Assembly: GCA_964391025.1 (NCBI GenBank)
Contig: CAYMKJ010000022.1
Span: 1 to 31,460, forward strand
Direction of reading: 5' to 3'
Source of the DNA: SHZI01 sp964391025
GTDB taxonomy: Bacteria; Pseudomonadota; Gammaproteobacteria; Steroidobacterales; GCA-2729495
DNA length: 31,460 nucleotides
Shown: piece by piece, positions 10,034 through 18,515 of the stretch
How positions within the stretch are numbered: the stretch's first letter is position 1
Layout: every line of letters starts with the position of its first letter
Notes under the pieces: model-generated
Told to the model about the DNA's origin: nothing
Database searches by the model: none
What the model saw: the letters and a program-made list of their open reading frames with translations, nothing else
Translations under genes and position numbers: made by a program

Positions 10034-10987
10034 TCAGCGACCGATTTCGACGTCGACCTGCAGGTTCGTCAGGTTCGCCGCGGCTTTTGAGTCGTCCAGC
10101 CTGACTTCGACTTCGACGATCCGCGCGTCCTTCCGGGCGGCCGGATCGGTGCCAATCTCATCCATCTTCTGCACCTTCGGCCGGACACGCTCCACTGTTC
10201 CGCTGAGTTCGCCCGGAAGCGCGCTGCTGCGAATCCTTGCCCGCATGCCCTTGCGCACATTGCGAATGTCAGTTTCATAGACCTCGGCGATCGCGAACAT
10301 CGAGCCGACGCGGCCCAACTCAACAAGGCCGTCGAGGCCAACAATCTCTCCGGGCCGCGCGTGCACGTCGAGCACGCGGCCGGCGAACGGCGCGCGGATA
10401 AATGAGCGCTCGATCTCGGCCTGGTACCGGGTCATGCGCGCCTCCGCGGCGGCTATGGCCGATTCCGAGACGCGAGCGGCGGCGCGGCGTGCTGCACAGG
10501 ACGCTGCGCCGGCATCGGCGTCGCCCCGGGCCCGCTCAGCCTCCTCATTGGAGGCCAGCCCGCGGCCCAGCAAGTCTGTCTTGCGCCGCGACTGACGTTT
10601 TGCCACATCGGCGAGGACGCAGGCCTCGTCAGCGAGGCTGGAGGCCGCCACAGCCTGACGACGCGCGGTCTCCAGGTCCGCCCGCGCCTCCGTCAGGCGC
10701 GCCCTCACGACCGCACCGGTGTCGATCTCCCCGAGGAGCTGGCCGGCCTTGACATCGTCGCCGTAGTCCACGTTCAGCTTGACGAGGACCGCCCCCGAAA
10801 CGGCGTCGGGCGTGGAAGGCACGCCCACGCGGACGATGCCGCCGAGCGGCTCGAGCCGGCCACGGGCAGCAACTGAGCGTGTGGCCTTGGCGCCAGTTGC
10901 CGGGCCGGTATCGCCCACTGCGGCGAGTGCGGTGGCCAGTACAGCAGCAGTGATGCCGGCAGTAACGGCTATCTTGCCTCTATTCAT
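10034..10987 (-). CDS. HlyD/DevB-like periplasmic adaptor (membrane fusion protein)
   Basis: This 317-residue adaptor links the inner-membrane exporter to the outer envelope. It starts with a signal anchor (MNRGKIAVTAGITAAVLATALAA). A first lipoyl half-motif follows (ARGRLEPLGGIVRVG ... VKLNVDYGDDVKAGQLLGEID), then an alanine-rich coiled-coil hairpin (about 96-195), the second lipoyl half (SFIRAPFAGRVLDVHARPGEIV) and a beta-barrel region (MFAIAEVYETDIRNVRKGMRARI). The order and the RLEP motif match DevB-type adaptors. The ATG at 10987 is supported by GGAG/GAGG that overlaps the stop of the patatin gene, only 3 bp upstream. No TolC-like gene is adjacent, so a chromosomally encoded outer-membrane channel elsewhere would be needed for tripartite export. 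Confidence 0.9.
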   Translation of the reverse strand: MNRGKIAVTAGITAAVLATALAAVGDTGPATGAKATRSVAARGRLEPLGGIVRVGVPSTPDAVSGAVLVKLNVDYGDDVKAGQLLGEIDTGAVVRARLTEARADLETARRQAVAASSLADEACVLADVAKRQSRRKTDLLGRGLASNEEAERARGDADAGAASCAARRAAARVSESAIAAAEARMTRYQAEIERSFIRAPFAGRVLDVHARPGEIVGLDGLVELGRVGSMFAIAEVYETDIRNVRKGMRARIRSSALPGELSGTVERVRPKVQKMDEIGTDPAARKDARIVEVEVRLDDSKAAANLTNLQVDVEIGR

Positions 10988-10990
10988 TCC

Positions 10991-12823
10991 TCACTCCGGT
11001 CCCCGCTCGGCCTGCCAGGTGGCGAGGGCCAGTTTTGCGTGCTCGTAGCCAACCATGACGATCTCGTCGAAGGAGCTGACTTCCGTGAGGCTGAAGCGCG
11101 ACACGGGGGGTCGCAACAGCAGGCTGGCGCGCCTGCCGGCGGCACGAACGTCGGCAATAGTGCCGATTTCCGCCGCCTTCATTACCAGCGACATGAAACT
11201 CGGCACGCGGTAGCGCCGCGCGAAGGGCAGCCACCGTCCCGCGAGCACCGCCCAGGGGGACGGCACCACGTTGTAGTCCACGTCGTAGTTGTTCCGGGAG
11301 GTCAGGTCCACTGCGATCACCTTGGCCACCGGACGCCGGCGCATGACATCCACCGGCAGGTTGTCGAGGATCCCTCCGTCGATGACCAGTTGACCGTCGA
11401 TGACTGCCGGAGGGAAGACGCCAGGCAAGGACGCGCTGGCGCGCACCGCCTGGGCAAGCGGGCCCCGCTCATGCACGAGCACCGTTCCCTGGCCGAGATT
11501 GCTGGAGATACAAAAAAATGGCAGAGGCAGATCCTCGATGTCACCCATCAGGTGCGTCCCGATCAAGCGCTCCATGCGCAGACCGCGCAGCAGGGAAAGT
11601 ATCGGCAGGGTCAGGTCACTGAACGGCTTGCCGCCGACGAAGGCACGCCGCGCGGCGTCGATCAGGCTATCCACAGGCGCATCCTGGGCGATGGCCGCAC
11701 CAATCACGGCGCCGATACTCGTGCCGCCAATCCAGTCGACCGGAATCTTCGCCTCGCCGAGGGCCCGATACACGCCGAGGTGAGCAAAGCCCCTCGCTGC
11801 TCCGCCACCGAGCACGAGGCCGACCGCCTTGCCAGAGAGGATCCGCGTCAGCCGTGCATAATCACCTGGCACGCCGCTCCGCAGGTGGAGGTGGAAATCC
11901 ATGGTCCTGGGCTTCAGCCACGCGGCTGTCCCGGTCAGGGTTTCCGGTGCGCCCTCGCGCAGGAGAAGCAGCGCCCGCCGGGCCACCGGACCGTCGGAGG
12001 CGCCGAGCAGCGCGCTTTCCCAAGTGCGCGGCGCGGGCTCGCCGGCGGCATCCGCCACCAGCAGGATCAGGTCAGCATGGCGCAAAGCGATATCAGACCA
12101 TACGGTTGCACGGGCATCGGCGACATAAAGGATGAATCGGTGGCTGTCTTCCTGCTCGGCAAGCCAGTCGACGAGCTCGGGAGAAATGTCCTGGCGCAAA
12201 CCCGCGGGCAACGCTGGAGCGCCGAGCTCTTCCATACGCTGTGACGTCAACAAGAGCGTAGGACCTTCTGTGTTGAGGGCCGCGAGAAGGCGCGCCACCA
12301 GCGGCTGGGCGGGAGCCAGGCCGTCCAGTGGCAATATCGCGATCGTCCGGACGACACGACTGACGGGATTGGGATCTGCCGTGCGGTCCCGCAGCCTGGC
12401 GGCGATGCCGCCCGCGATGTGACGAATCAGTTCTGGCCGCCTTGAGCCCAGTTCATCGAAGGCCGCTGCGTCCATCCGCAAGAGGAGGCTGTCGCGCACA
12501 GCCCGGATACTGGCAGACCGCTTACCCCCGGCCAGCAAGCCGATCTCACCAACGACTTCCCCGGGGGCGATCTCGGCGATCAGTCGCTGGGCGCCGTCAC
12601 CGGACTCAGGCGACTCGATCCAGACCTGGAGCAGTCCCCGCGCCAGAAGATACAGCGCGTCGCCTTCATCACCCTGGCGAAACAGCCAGGCCCCTCCCCG
12701 GCATACACAGGGTTGAAGGGCCCCAAGGATCATGGTGGCCGCCTCCTGGTCCGGAACGGCGAAATGGCGCCTGACTGCTTCTTCAAGCGACTTCTGGGCA
12801 GACGACTGCATGGGACTGGTCAC
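10991..12823 (-). CDS. Cyclic-nucleotide-binding domain fused to patatin-like phospholipase
   Basis: This 610-residue protein has an N-terminal CNB domain and a C-terminal patatin lipase, the architecture of neuropathy-target-esterase-like bacterial proteins. The CNB domain (about 20-140) keeps the phosphate-binding cassette GEIGLLAGGKRSAS, with Glu93 and Arg102, the residues that contact ribose and cyclic phosphate. A linker domain (about 155-310) follows. The lipase has its oxyanion loop GGGAARG (339-345), nucleophile Ser369 in GTSIG and catalytic Asp482 in DGG, so it should be active on lipid esters. It is the first gene of the operon with the exporter genes (3-bp gap). The start is either GTG at 12823 or ATG at 12811; neither has a strong Shine-Dalgarno. 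The inference is cyclic-nucleotide control of phospholipid or lysophospholipid hydrolysis. Confidence 0.92.
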   Translation of the reverse strand: MTSPMQSSAQKSLEEAVRRHFAVPDQEAATMILGALQPCVCRGGAWLFRQGDEGDALYLLARGLLQVWIESPESGDGAQRLIAEIAPGEVVGEIGLLAGGKRSASIRAVRDSLLLRMDAAAFDELGSRRPELIRHIAGGIAARLRDRTADPNPVSRVVRTIAILPLDGLAPAQPLVARLLAALNTEGPTLLLTSQRMEELGAPALPAGLRQDISPELVDWLAEQEDSHRFILYVADARATVWSDIALRHADLILLVADAAGEPAPRTWESALLGASDGPVARRALLLLREGAPETLTGTAAWLKPRTMDFHLHLRSGVPGDYARLTRILSGKAVGLVLGGGAARGFAHLGVYRALGEAKIPVDWIGGTSIGAVIGAAIAQDAPVDSLIDAARRAFVGGKPFSDLTLPILSLLRGLRMERLIGTHLMGDIEDLPLPFFCISSNLGQGTVLVHERGPLAQAVRASASLPGVFPPAVIDGQLVIDGGILDNLPVDVMRRRPVAKVIAVDLTSRNNYDVDYNVVPSPWAVLAGRWLPFARRYRVPSFMSLVMKAAEIGTIADVRAAGRRASLLLRPPVSRFSLTEVSSFDEIVMVGYEHAKLALATWQAERGPE

Positions 12824-12923
12824 CGCTATGCTTTGCTCTTATGGCGCCAGATTTTGTCTGGTCAGTACGATAAGCCCGCAAACCCCTGAAAGCCATGGCC
12901 TCGCCGGGCGGACCGGGGTGTCA

Positions 12924-12948
12924 CTAGCCCGCAATATTGCACGGCTAG
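12924..12948. promoter_or_regulatory. Candidate palindromic operator upstream of the CNB gene
   Basis: Arms CTAGCC (12924-12929) and GGCTAG (12943-12948) flank a perfect 10-bp palindrome GCAATATTGC (12931-12940), giving a 25-bp dyad with few mismatches. It lies in the 157-bp region between the divergent patatin and CNB genes and overlaps the candidate -35 at 12937. It looks like a dimeric regulator site; the regulator is unknown. Confidence 0.4.
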
Positions 12949-12966
12949 CGTCCTACCTGGTAACAA
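12937..12966 (+). promoter_or_regulatory. Candidate sigma-70-type promoter for the CNB gene
   Basis: TTGCAC (12937-12942) and TAACAA (12961-12966) are separated by 18 bp and lie 15 bp before the ATG at 12981. Both boxes are imperfect. Its overlap with the dyad at 12924-12948 would allow repression. Confidence 0.3.
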
Positions 12967-12980
12967 ACGAGAAACGATTC

Positions 12981-13334
12981 ATGCCAACTTTTGAAATCTT
13001 CAGCCGGGAACCGGATATCCGCTCCTTCAGATCAGGCGAGCCCATCTTCAAGGAGGGGGATCCCGGCGACTGCCTGTTCGTGATTATCGAGGGCACCGTC
13101 GAAATCCACGCCAATGGCGCTGTGGTCGATCGTCTCGGAGCCGGGGGCATTTTTGGCGAAATGGGCCTGATTGATTCAAGGCCCCGCAGCGCCGCGGCGA
13201 TCGCCACCACCGACTGCAAGCTCGCCGCGATTGGCGAGAAGAGGTTCCTTCGGCTTGTCGAACAGACGCCGAGATTCGCTCTGCAGATCATGCGGGTGAT
13301 GTCGGAACGCCTGCGGCGGAACAGCGGGCACTAG
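12981..13334 (+). CDS. Single-domain cyclic-nucleotide-binding protein (117 aa)
   Basis: The whole protein is one CRP-type CNB domain with no DNA-binding helix-turn-helix and no output domain. Recognisable parts are FRSGEPIFKEGDPGDCLFVIIEG (residues 16-38) and the phosphate-binding cassette FGEMGLIDSRPRSAA, with Glu60 and Arg69 intact, so ligand binding is plausible. The ATG at 12981 is chosen because the protein is colinear with other stand-alone CNB proteins from there; upstream in-frame codons give unrelated sequence. Its stop converges on the cyclase gene, and the two stop codons share the palindrome CTAG. As a lone receptor it could buffer a cyclic nucleotide or act on a partner by contact. 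Function is not known. Confidence 0.85.
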   Translation: MPTFEIFSREPDIRSFRSGEPIFKEGDPGDCLFVIIEGTVEIHANGAVVDRLGAGGIFGEMGLIDSRPRSAAAIATTDCKLAAIGEKRFLRLVEQTPRFALQIMRVMSERLRRNSGH

Positions 13335-15202
13335 CGGCATGAACTGACGTGGTACAGGCCGAGGGTGCCGAAACCCTTCGCCAGCGGCATACGGCCAATG
13401 TAGCGCATGGCCAGTCCCTGGACGCCGTTGGCGGCAGCCACCGCTGCAAAGGCGCTGCTCGCGTACACCTGGCCCGGTGGAGTGATCGGCTCGATGCGCG
13501 CCGTCCGGCTGGTGTGCGGTCCCGTGTACAACAGGGAGCCGGTCACCGGATTGTGCCCGCAGTACACGGGCCCGCTGTGCAGGGCGATCCTGATCTTGAG
13601 TCCGTTCGGCATGCCGGCCGCCGCCCAGTCGGTGCCGGCCACCAGTTCACTGAGCTGCAGCGCGTAGTGGCCAGCATCCCCGGCGCTGCCAAAGACCATG
13701 TACAGCCCGTCGCCAGCGGTCTCGGCGTGCTCCGGAGGGTGCACCGTCCGCCGGTTGAGATCGGCCACGGCGCCCAGGAATTGCTTGACGAAGTCCGGCG
13801 TCTGGTCCTCGTTCAATTTGCTGTAGCCGACGACATCTGCAAACAGCATGGCCCGGATTTCGTGCCTGAAGCCGGCTGGCAACTGCTCGTCTTCAAGGAG
13901 CGGCGCGGCCCGGTCAGACGTCCCGACCGCAGTGCCCCGCAAGCCATGCAGATCCACATGCTGGATGTCGACGCCCCGCTCTTCCCACAGCCGCACAAGG
14001 GATGCAGCGCCGCCCGCATGCGCTACGGAGCGATGGTCCCAGATCGCGAGCCCGAGAAGTCCGGTCTGCAGCATCTGCGCGCGCAATCGCCCCATGCCGC
14101 TCAGGATGAGGTTCGCGTACTCGAATGTCGACGTGCTGCCCCGGGCACGGTGGTCGCTGGCAATCGTGATGCTGTCCGCGGCGAGCAGGGCCCGGTCAAA
14201 TCGTTGACTCCAGTCAGCGCCCGCAAAGTCCACACTCACCCGATGAAACTCGTCGGCTGGAAATGGCAGCACGATGTGCGTCTCGCCACCGAGATCCCGC
14301 ATGGCCTCCAGGCAAATCAGGTCGGTGCCGCAGGCTGCTGAGCCATAGATAGCGACCGGGCGAACCGTACTTAGCTGCTCGCGAATGGCCGCATAGACTG
14401 ACGCTTCCAGGGCTGGAGGGAAACGCGGCGTGGCGCGCGCGTGCTGATCGATCATGTGCCCGGTGAACATCACGACCGGGGGAATCTTCAGTACCGAACT
14501 TATCCACCCGCTGTCGCCCGTCAGCCTGCTGGCAAGCAATTCGGCCTGGCGACAGGTCGAGCTCAGGCTGCCGAAGTCCCCACGGGCCAGGATGACTGCG
14601 CTGGCGTAGTGCGCGGCTGCTGCCGTACTGTCACCAAGAATCAGCGCCGCCTCCCCCAGGGTGGCCTCGAGCCAGTAGTCGGCCGTGCCTTCCACGCTGC
14701 CACGCGCACGAGTGCAGATATCACGCACATCACCAGCGATACGGCGCGCCGTCGGCAGATCGTCCCGCAGGACCGCCAGCGTGGCTGCGTTGATGCCGGT
14801 GTAGTAGGCCTCCGCAGCGCTGCCGCTCGCGCGGGCAGATGCGTAGGCCTGCTGGTACAGCCGGAAAGCCGCATCCAGATGGAATACACGGCGTGCCGGT
14901 TCCGTGGTCCCGGCGGCAAGATCCTTGTGCGTCCGGGCCAGCATGCCGAGGGTCTCGGCGTCTGCGCTCCCCGCCTCGACGAGGCCGGCGAGAATCTGGT
15001 TCGCCTGTTCGATATCACCGCTGCGAGCGAGGGCAAGGCCCTTCAGCTGCCGCAGGCGCAGACTGTCCGGCCAGGCCAGCAGGGCTTCCTGCACGGCGTT
15101 GTAGGCCAGGAGCGGCTCTCCTCGCCGCAGGTATCCTTCGACCGCCACAACTGCCGACGGCAGCTCGGCAGTCGAATCGGAGGTGGAATCACTGGCGGCC
15201 AT
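13331..15202 (-). CDS. TPR / SLOG-like / class III nucleotide cyclase fusion protein
   Basis: This 623-residue cytoplasmic protein has three parts. Residues about 20-235 are helical TPR-like repeats resembling the TRAFs-binding (DUF4071) region, including the landmark YYTGINAATL. Residues about 243-410 form a Rossmann-like domain with VVMFTGHMID at 243-252 and YGSAACGTDLICLEAM from 286, which I read as SLOG-type nucleotide binding. Residues about 447-623 are a class III cyclase catalytic domain: metal Asp456 (FADVVGYSK) and Asp498 (ETAGDGLYMVF) are present. The position that is Lys in adenylyl cyclases is Glu here, and the usual GDTVNxAARxE segment reads GPHTSRTARIE, replacing Asp and Asn while keeping Arg. 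ATP as substrate is therefore not assured. The start at 15202 has AGGAGG just upstream. Cyclase fold is firm; the middle domain and substrate are inference. Confidence 0.85.
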   Translation of the reverse strand: MAASDSTSDSTAELPSAVVAVEGYLRRGEPLLAYNAVQEALLAWPDSLRLRQLKGLALARSGDIEQANQILAGLVEAGSADAETLGMLARTHKDLAAGTTEPARRVFHLDAAFRLYQQAYASARASGSAAEAYYTGINAATLAVLRDDLPTARRIAGDVRDICTRARGSVEGTADYWLEATLGEAALILGDSTAAAAHYASAVILARGDFGSLSSTCRQAELLASRLTGDSGWISSVLKIPPVVMFTGHMIDQHARATPRFPPALEASVYAAIREQLSTVRPVAIYGSAACGTDLICLEAMRDLGGETHIVLPFPADEFHRVSVDFAGADWSQRFDRALLAADSITIASDHRARGSTSTFEYANLILSGMGRLRAQMLQTGLLGLAIWDHRSVAHAGGAASLVRLWEERGVDIQHVDLHGLRGTAVGTSDRAAPLLEDEQLPAGFRHEIRAMLFADVVGYSKLNEDQTPDFVKQFLGAVADLNRRTVHPPEHAETAGDGLYMVFGSAGDAGHYALQLSELVAGTDWAAAGMPNGLKIRIALHSGPVYCGHNPVTGSLLYTGPHTSRTARIEPITPPGQVYASSAFAAVAAANGVQGLAMRYIGRMPLAKGFGTLGLYHVSSCR

Positions 15203-15297
15203 TCCCTCCTCAGGCCGGATCGAAGGACACCACCGGCCCTGGATCCCCCAGCTTAAAAAGCCACGGGGAGTCGTTGGTCCTTGCGGTCTTCAAGGCC

Positions 15298-15798
15298 TCA
15301 GTCGCCCGCAGCCTTCTCGCAGTTCGGGCCGATCCAGCGGCCGCGGATGGCGACGTACTCCGTGCCATTGCCCTCCGTGCGGTTGGTGCTGGCGGTGTAG
15401 CTCTCCACCGACGTTGCGTTGAGCCTGATGCGGGTTTTCGAGGGCTCCGGCGCCGTGCAGGTTTCTTCGATTTCCACAAAACGCGCGGTCTGCGAGACCA
15501 CCTCCCGTGTGCAATTCGCCTTCGCGCTGCCTGCCAGATCGTTATTGTCGAGGACCTGCTGGGTCACGCACCTGTGGCTGGTTATCTCCTCCCCCTCGTC
15601 GGCGCGCGCGCGCATCGACACCTCCATCTTGTCTCGCTCGGCAGGGGACATCTTGTCCAGCATTTCCTTCGCGATCGGAACGCCGGTGATCGCGGTGGTC
15701 TGACTGACCTCCCAGTCGCCGGTCTTGATGTTGAGGGCGTCGGCCTGGCTGGCAATCGGCACGGCAGTCAGGATCAGGGCGGCGAACACGGCCTTCAT
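15298..15798 (-). CDS. DUF3617 family periplasmic protein
   Basis: This 166-residue protein starts with a signal peptide (MKAVFAALILTAVPIASQADA) and is otherwise soluble, so it should be periplasmic. The mature part has the DUF3617 pattern: an early GDWEVSQTT strand, an internal Cys in SHRCVTQQ, a second Cys in KANCTREV, a third in EETCTAPEP, and the closing RGRWIGPNC. The four cysteines could form two disulfides. The family has no assigned function. A good GGAG precedes the ATG. It is read in the same direction as the cyclase gene 95 bp downstream, with no terminator between them, so the cyclase may be cotranscribed from the promoter at 15826-15854. Confidence 0.8.
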   Translation of the reverse strand: MKAVFAALILTAVPIASQADALNIKTGDWEVSQTTAITGVPIAKEMLDKMSPAERDKMEVSMRARADEGEEITSHRCVTQQVLDNNDLAGSAKANCTREVVSQTARFVEIEETCTAPEPSKTRIRLNATSVESYTASTNRTEGNGTEYVAIRGRWIGPNCEKAAGD

Positions 15799-15825
15799 GG
15801 GGGTCTCCTCAGGTTAACCAGGTAG

Positions 15826-15854
15826 ATCATCCCGCTCCGGCTCAGTTGCGTCAA
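15826..15854 (-). promoter_or_regulatory. Candidate sigma-70 promoter for the DUF3617 gene (and possibly the cyclase)
   Basis: Read on the minus strand, TTGACG (15854-15849) and GATGAT (15831-15826) are 17 bp apart, about 28 bp before the ATG. The -35 box lies inside a small dyad GCGTC-AATC-GACGC (15848-15861) that could be an operator. Confidence 0.4.
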
Positions 15855-15869
15855 TCGACGCAGTAAGCC

Positions 15870-15899
15870 AAAAAAAAGCCCCGCCGAAGCGGGGCTTTT
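15870..15899 (-). terminator. Rho-independent terminator of groES-groEL
   Basis: On the minus strand, a 7-bp GC stem (GCCCCGC / GCGGGGC) closed by a TTCG tetraloop is followed by a run of eight T residues. It lies about 70 bp past the groEL stop. A four-A/four-T extension makes it partly bidirectional, but the T tract is stronger in the groEL direction. Confidence 0.9.
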
Positions 15900-15911
15900 C
15901 AGGGCCGTCTT

Positions 15912-15960
15912 TGTAGGAGCGGCTTCAGCCGCGACAGTCGCGCCTAAAGGCGCTCCTACA
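15912..15960. repeat. GTAG-type REP pair (BIME-like) downstream of groEL
   Basis: Two 24-nt REP units face each other around A15936. The left unit has stem GCGGC-TTCA-GCCGC. The right unit, read on the minus strand, has stem GCGCC-TTTA-GGCGC. The stems differ by paired changes that keep the hairpin. It lies in the groEL 3' untranslated region, just before the terminator. Confidence 0.85.
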
Positions 15961-15969
15961 GGCGAGTCG

Positions 15970-17604
<1,635 letters not shown>

Positions 17605-17652
17605 TGGATGTCTTCCTTAGTTAAAAAGGTCAGTGTGTCAGGGTGGAATCAC

Positions 17653-17949
17653 TTAGCCTTCGATGACGGCCATGATGTCGTCTTCCTTCATGACAAGGAG
17701 TTCCTCGCCATCGACCTTGACCTCGGTACCGCTGTATTTGCCGAACAGCACCTTGTCGCCGGCCTTCAGGTCGAGGGGGCGGACCTTGCCGTCCTCGAGG
17801 ATTCGGCCCTTGCCCACGGCAATGACCTTGCCCTTGATGGGCTTCTCGGTCGCGGTGTCAGGAATCACGATGCCACCGGGGGAGGTACGCTCCTCTTCGG
17901 TGCGCTTGATGATGACGCGGTCGTGCAGCGGACGAATCTTCATGGACAA
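17653..17949 (-). CDS. groES: 10-kDa co-chaperonin GroES
   Basis: This is the heptameric lid of the GroEL chamber. The 98-residue protein begins MKIRPLHDRVIIKRTEEE after a short MS extension. It includes the mobile-loop region (ERTSPGGIVIPDTATEKP), GKVIAVGKG and the conserved DKVLFGKYSGTEVKVDGEELLVMKEDDIMAVIE ending. AAGGAG lies at an ideal distance before the ATG. It is the first gene of the operon, under a heat-shock-type promoter and a CIRCE-like element at 18019-18073. Confidence 0.99.
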   Translation of the reverse strand: MSMKIRPLHDRVIIKRTEEERTSPGGIVIPDTATEKPIKGKVIAVGKGRILEDGKVRPLDLKAGDKVLFGKYSGTEVKVDGEELLVMKEDDIMAVIEG

Positions 17950-18018
17950 AAACTCCTTAAATGCCGTGGTGTTGGGCCTGAGTACCGACGCCTTGCAGGG
18001 CGCGGCGGCGACAAATCG

Positions 18019-18045
18019 TTAGCACTCTCCCCTTGGGGCTGCTAA
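18019..18045. promoter_or_regulatory. CIRCE-like HrcA operator upstream of groES
   Basis: TTAGCACTC (18019-18027), nine bases, then GGCTGCTAA (18037-18045) matches the CIRCE consensus TTAGCACTC-N9-GAGTGCTAA with two mismatches, both in the second half-site. It lies just downstream of the predicted -10, where HrcA would block transcription. Confidence 0.7.
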
Positions 18046-18047
18046 TC

Positions 18048-18073
18048 ATAGGGGCGACGGCTGAAATTTCAAG
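18048..18073 (-). promoter_or_regulatory. Heat-shock (sigma-32 type) promoter of groES-groEL
   Basis: On the minus strand, CTTGAAA (18073-18067) and CCCCTAT (18054-18048), 12 bp apart, resemble the RpoH consensus CTTGAA / CCCCAT. With the CIRCE-like element this suggests dual control by RpoH and HrcA. The outer bases of the -35 overlap the end of the adjacent long palindrome. Confidence 0.65.
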
Positions 18074-18149
18074 GCCAGAAATGGGGACATGCCTAATTTC
18101 CGGGGGGCTATGGCCCCCCGGAAATTAGGCATGTCCCCATTTCTGGCCT
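18072..18149. repeat. Long near-perfect palindrome (two 37-bp arms, 4-nt centre)
   Basis: Arms 18072-18108 and 18113-18149 are exact reverse complements around TATG. The arm includes GGGGACATGCCTAATTTCC, a motif style I associate with dispersed palindromic elements near transposase genes in proteobacteria (recollection, not searched). No transposase lies nearby. The element fills the space between the groES promoter and the cutA start and could extrude as a cruciform or form a very strong hairpin in either transcript. Confidence 0.9.
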
Positions 18150-18157
18150 GACATAAT
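18149..18157 (+). promoter_or_regulatory. Candidate extended -10 promoter for cutA
   Basis: TGACATAAT is an extended -10 (TGn plus CATAAT). The ATG of cutA is only 7 bp further on and has no Shine-Dalgarno, so a leaderless mRNA is possible. Any -35 would lie within the palindrome arm. Confidence 0.3.
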
Positions 18158-18164
18158 CCCTGCC

Positions 18165-18515
18165 ATGGTCGCCGAACCCACCCCCGCTGCCGCCCGGTAT
18201 GCCGCGCTGGTCGTGCTCTGCACTTGCCCGGATGAGGCGACGGCCACCAGAATTGCGACCGCCCTCCTCGCGGAAAAGCTGGCCGCGTGCGTGAATTGTG
18301 TGGCAGGAATCCGGTCCATGTACCAGTGGGACGGGCAAATGAGGGACGACACCGAGGTGCTGCTGGTCATCAAGACCAGCGCGGCCCGGTACGCCGCGCT
18401 CGAGGCGGCGCTCCGGACGCGCCATCCCTATGAAATGCCTGAGATTATCGCGTTACCGGTCCTGGCCGGGGCAGCGGACTATCTGAACTGGATCAGGCAG
18501 GCAACAAGCGCATGA
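18165..18515 (+). CDS. cutA: Divalent-cation tolerance protein CutA
   Basis: This 116-residue protein has the small trimeric CutA1 fold, linked by genetics to copper and other divalent-cation tolerance; its exact biochemical role is not settled. Hallmarks are VVLCTCPDEATATRIATALLAEKLAACVN, MYQWDGQ, EVLLVIKT, and HPYEMPEIIALPV with a closing YLNWI. The N-terminus is a few residues longer than needed, as is common. The gene overlaps the dsbD start by four bases (ATGA), and a cutA-dsbD pair is a common gammaproteobacterial arrangement, so the two are coupled. Confidence 0.96.
   Translation: MVAEPTPAAARYAALVVLCTCPDEATATRIATALLAEKLAACVNCVAGIRSMYQWDGQMRDDTEVLLVIKTSAARYAALEAALRTRHPYEMPEIIALPVLAGAADYLNWIRQATSA

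Noticed and set aside
12732..12980. Upstream in-frame starts for the CNB protein
   Set aside because: The added residues are unlike CNB proteins and would overlap the divergent patatin gene's 5' end.
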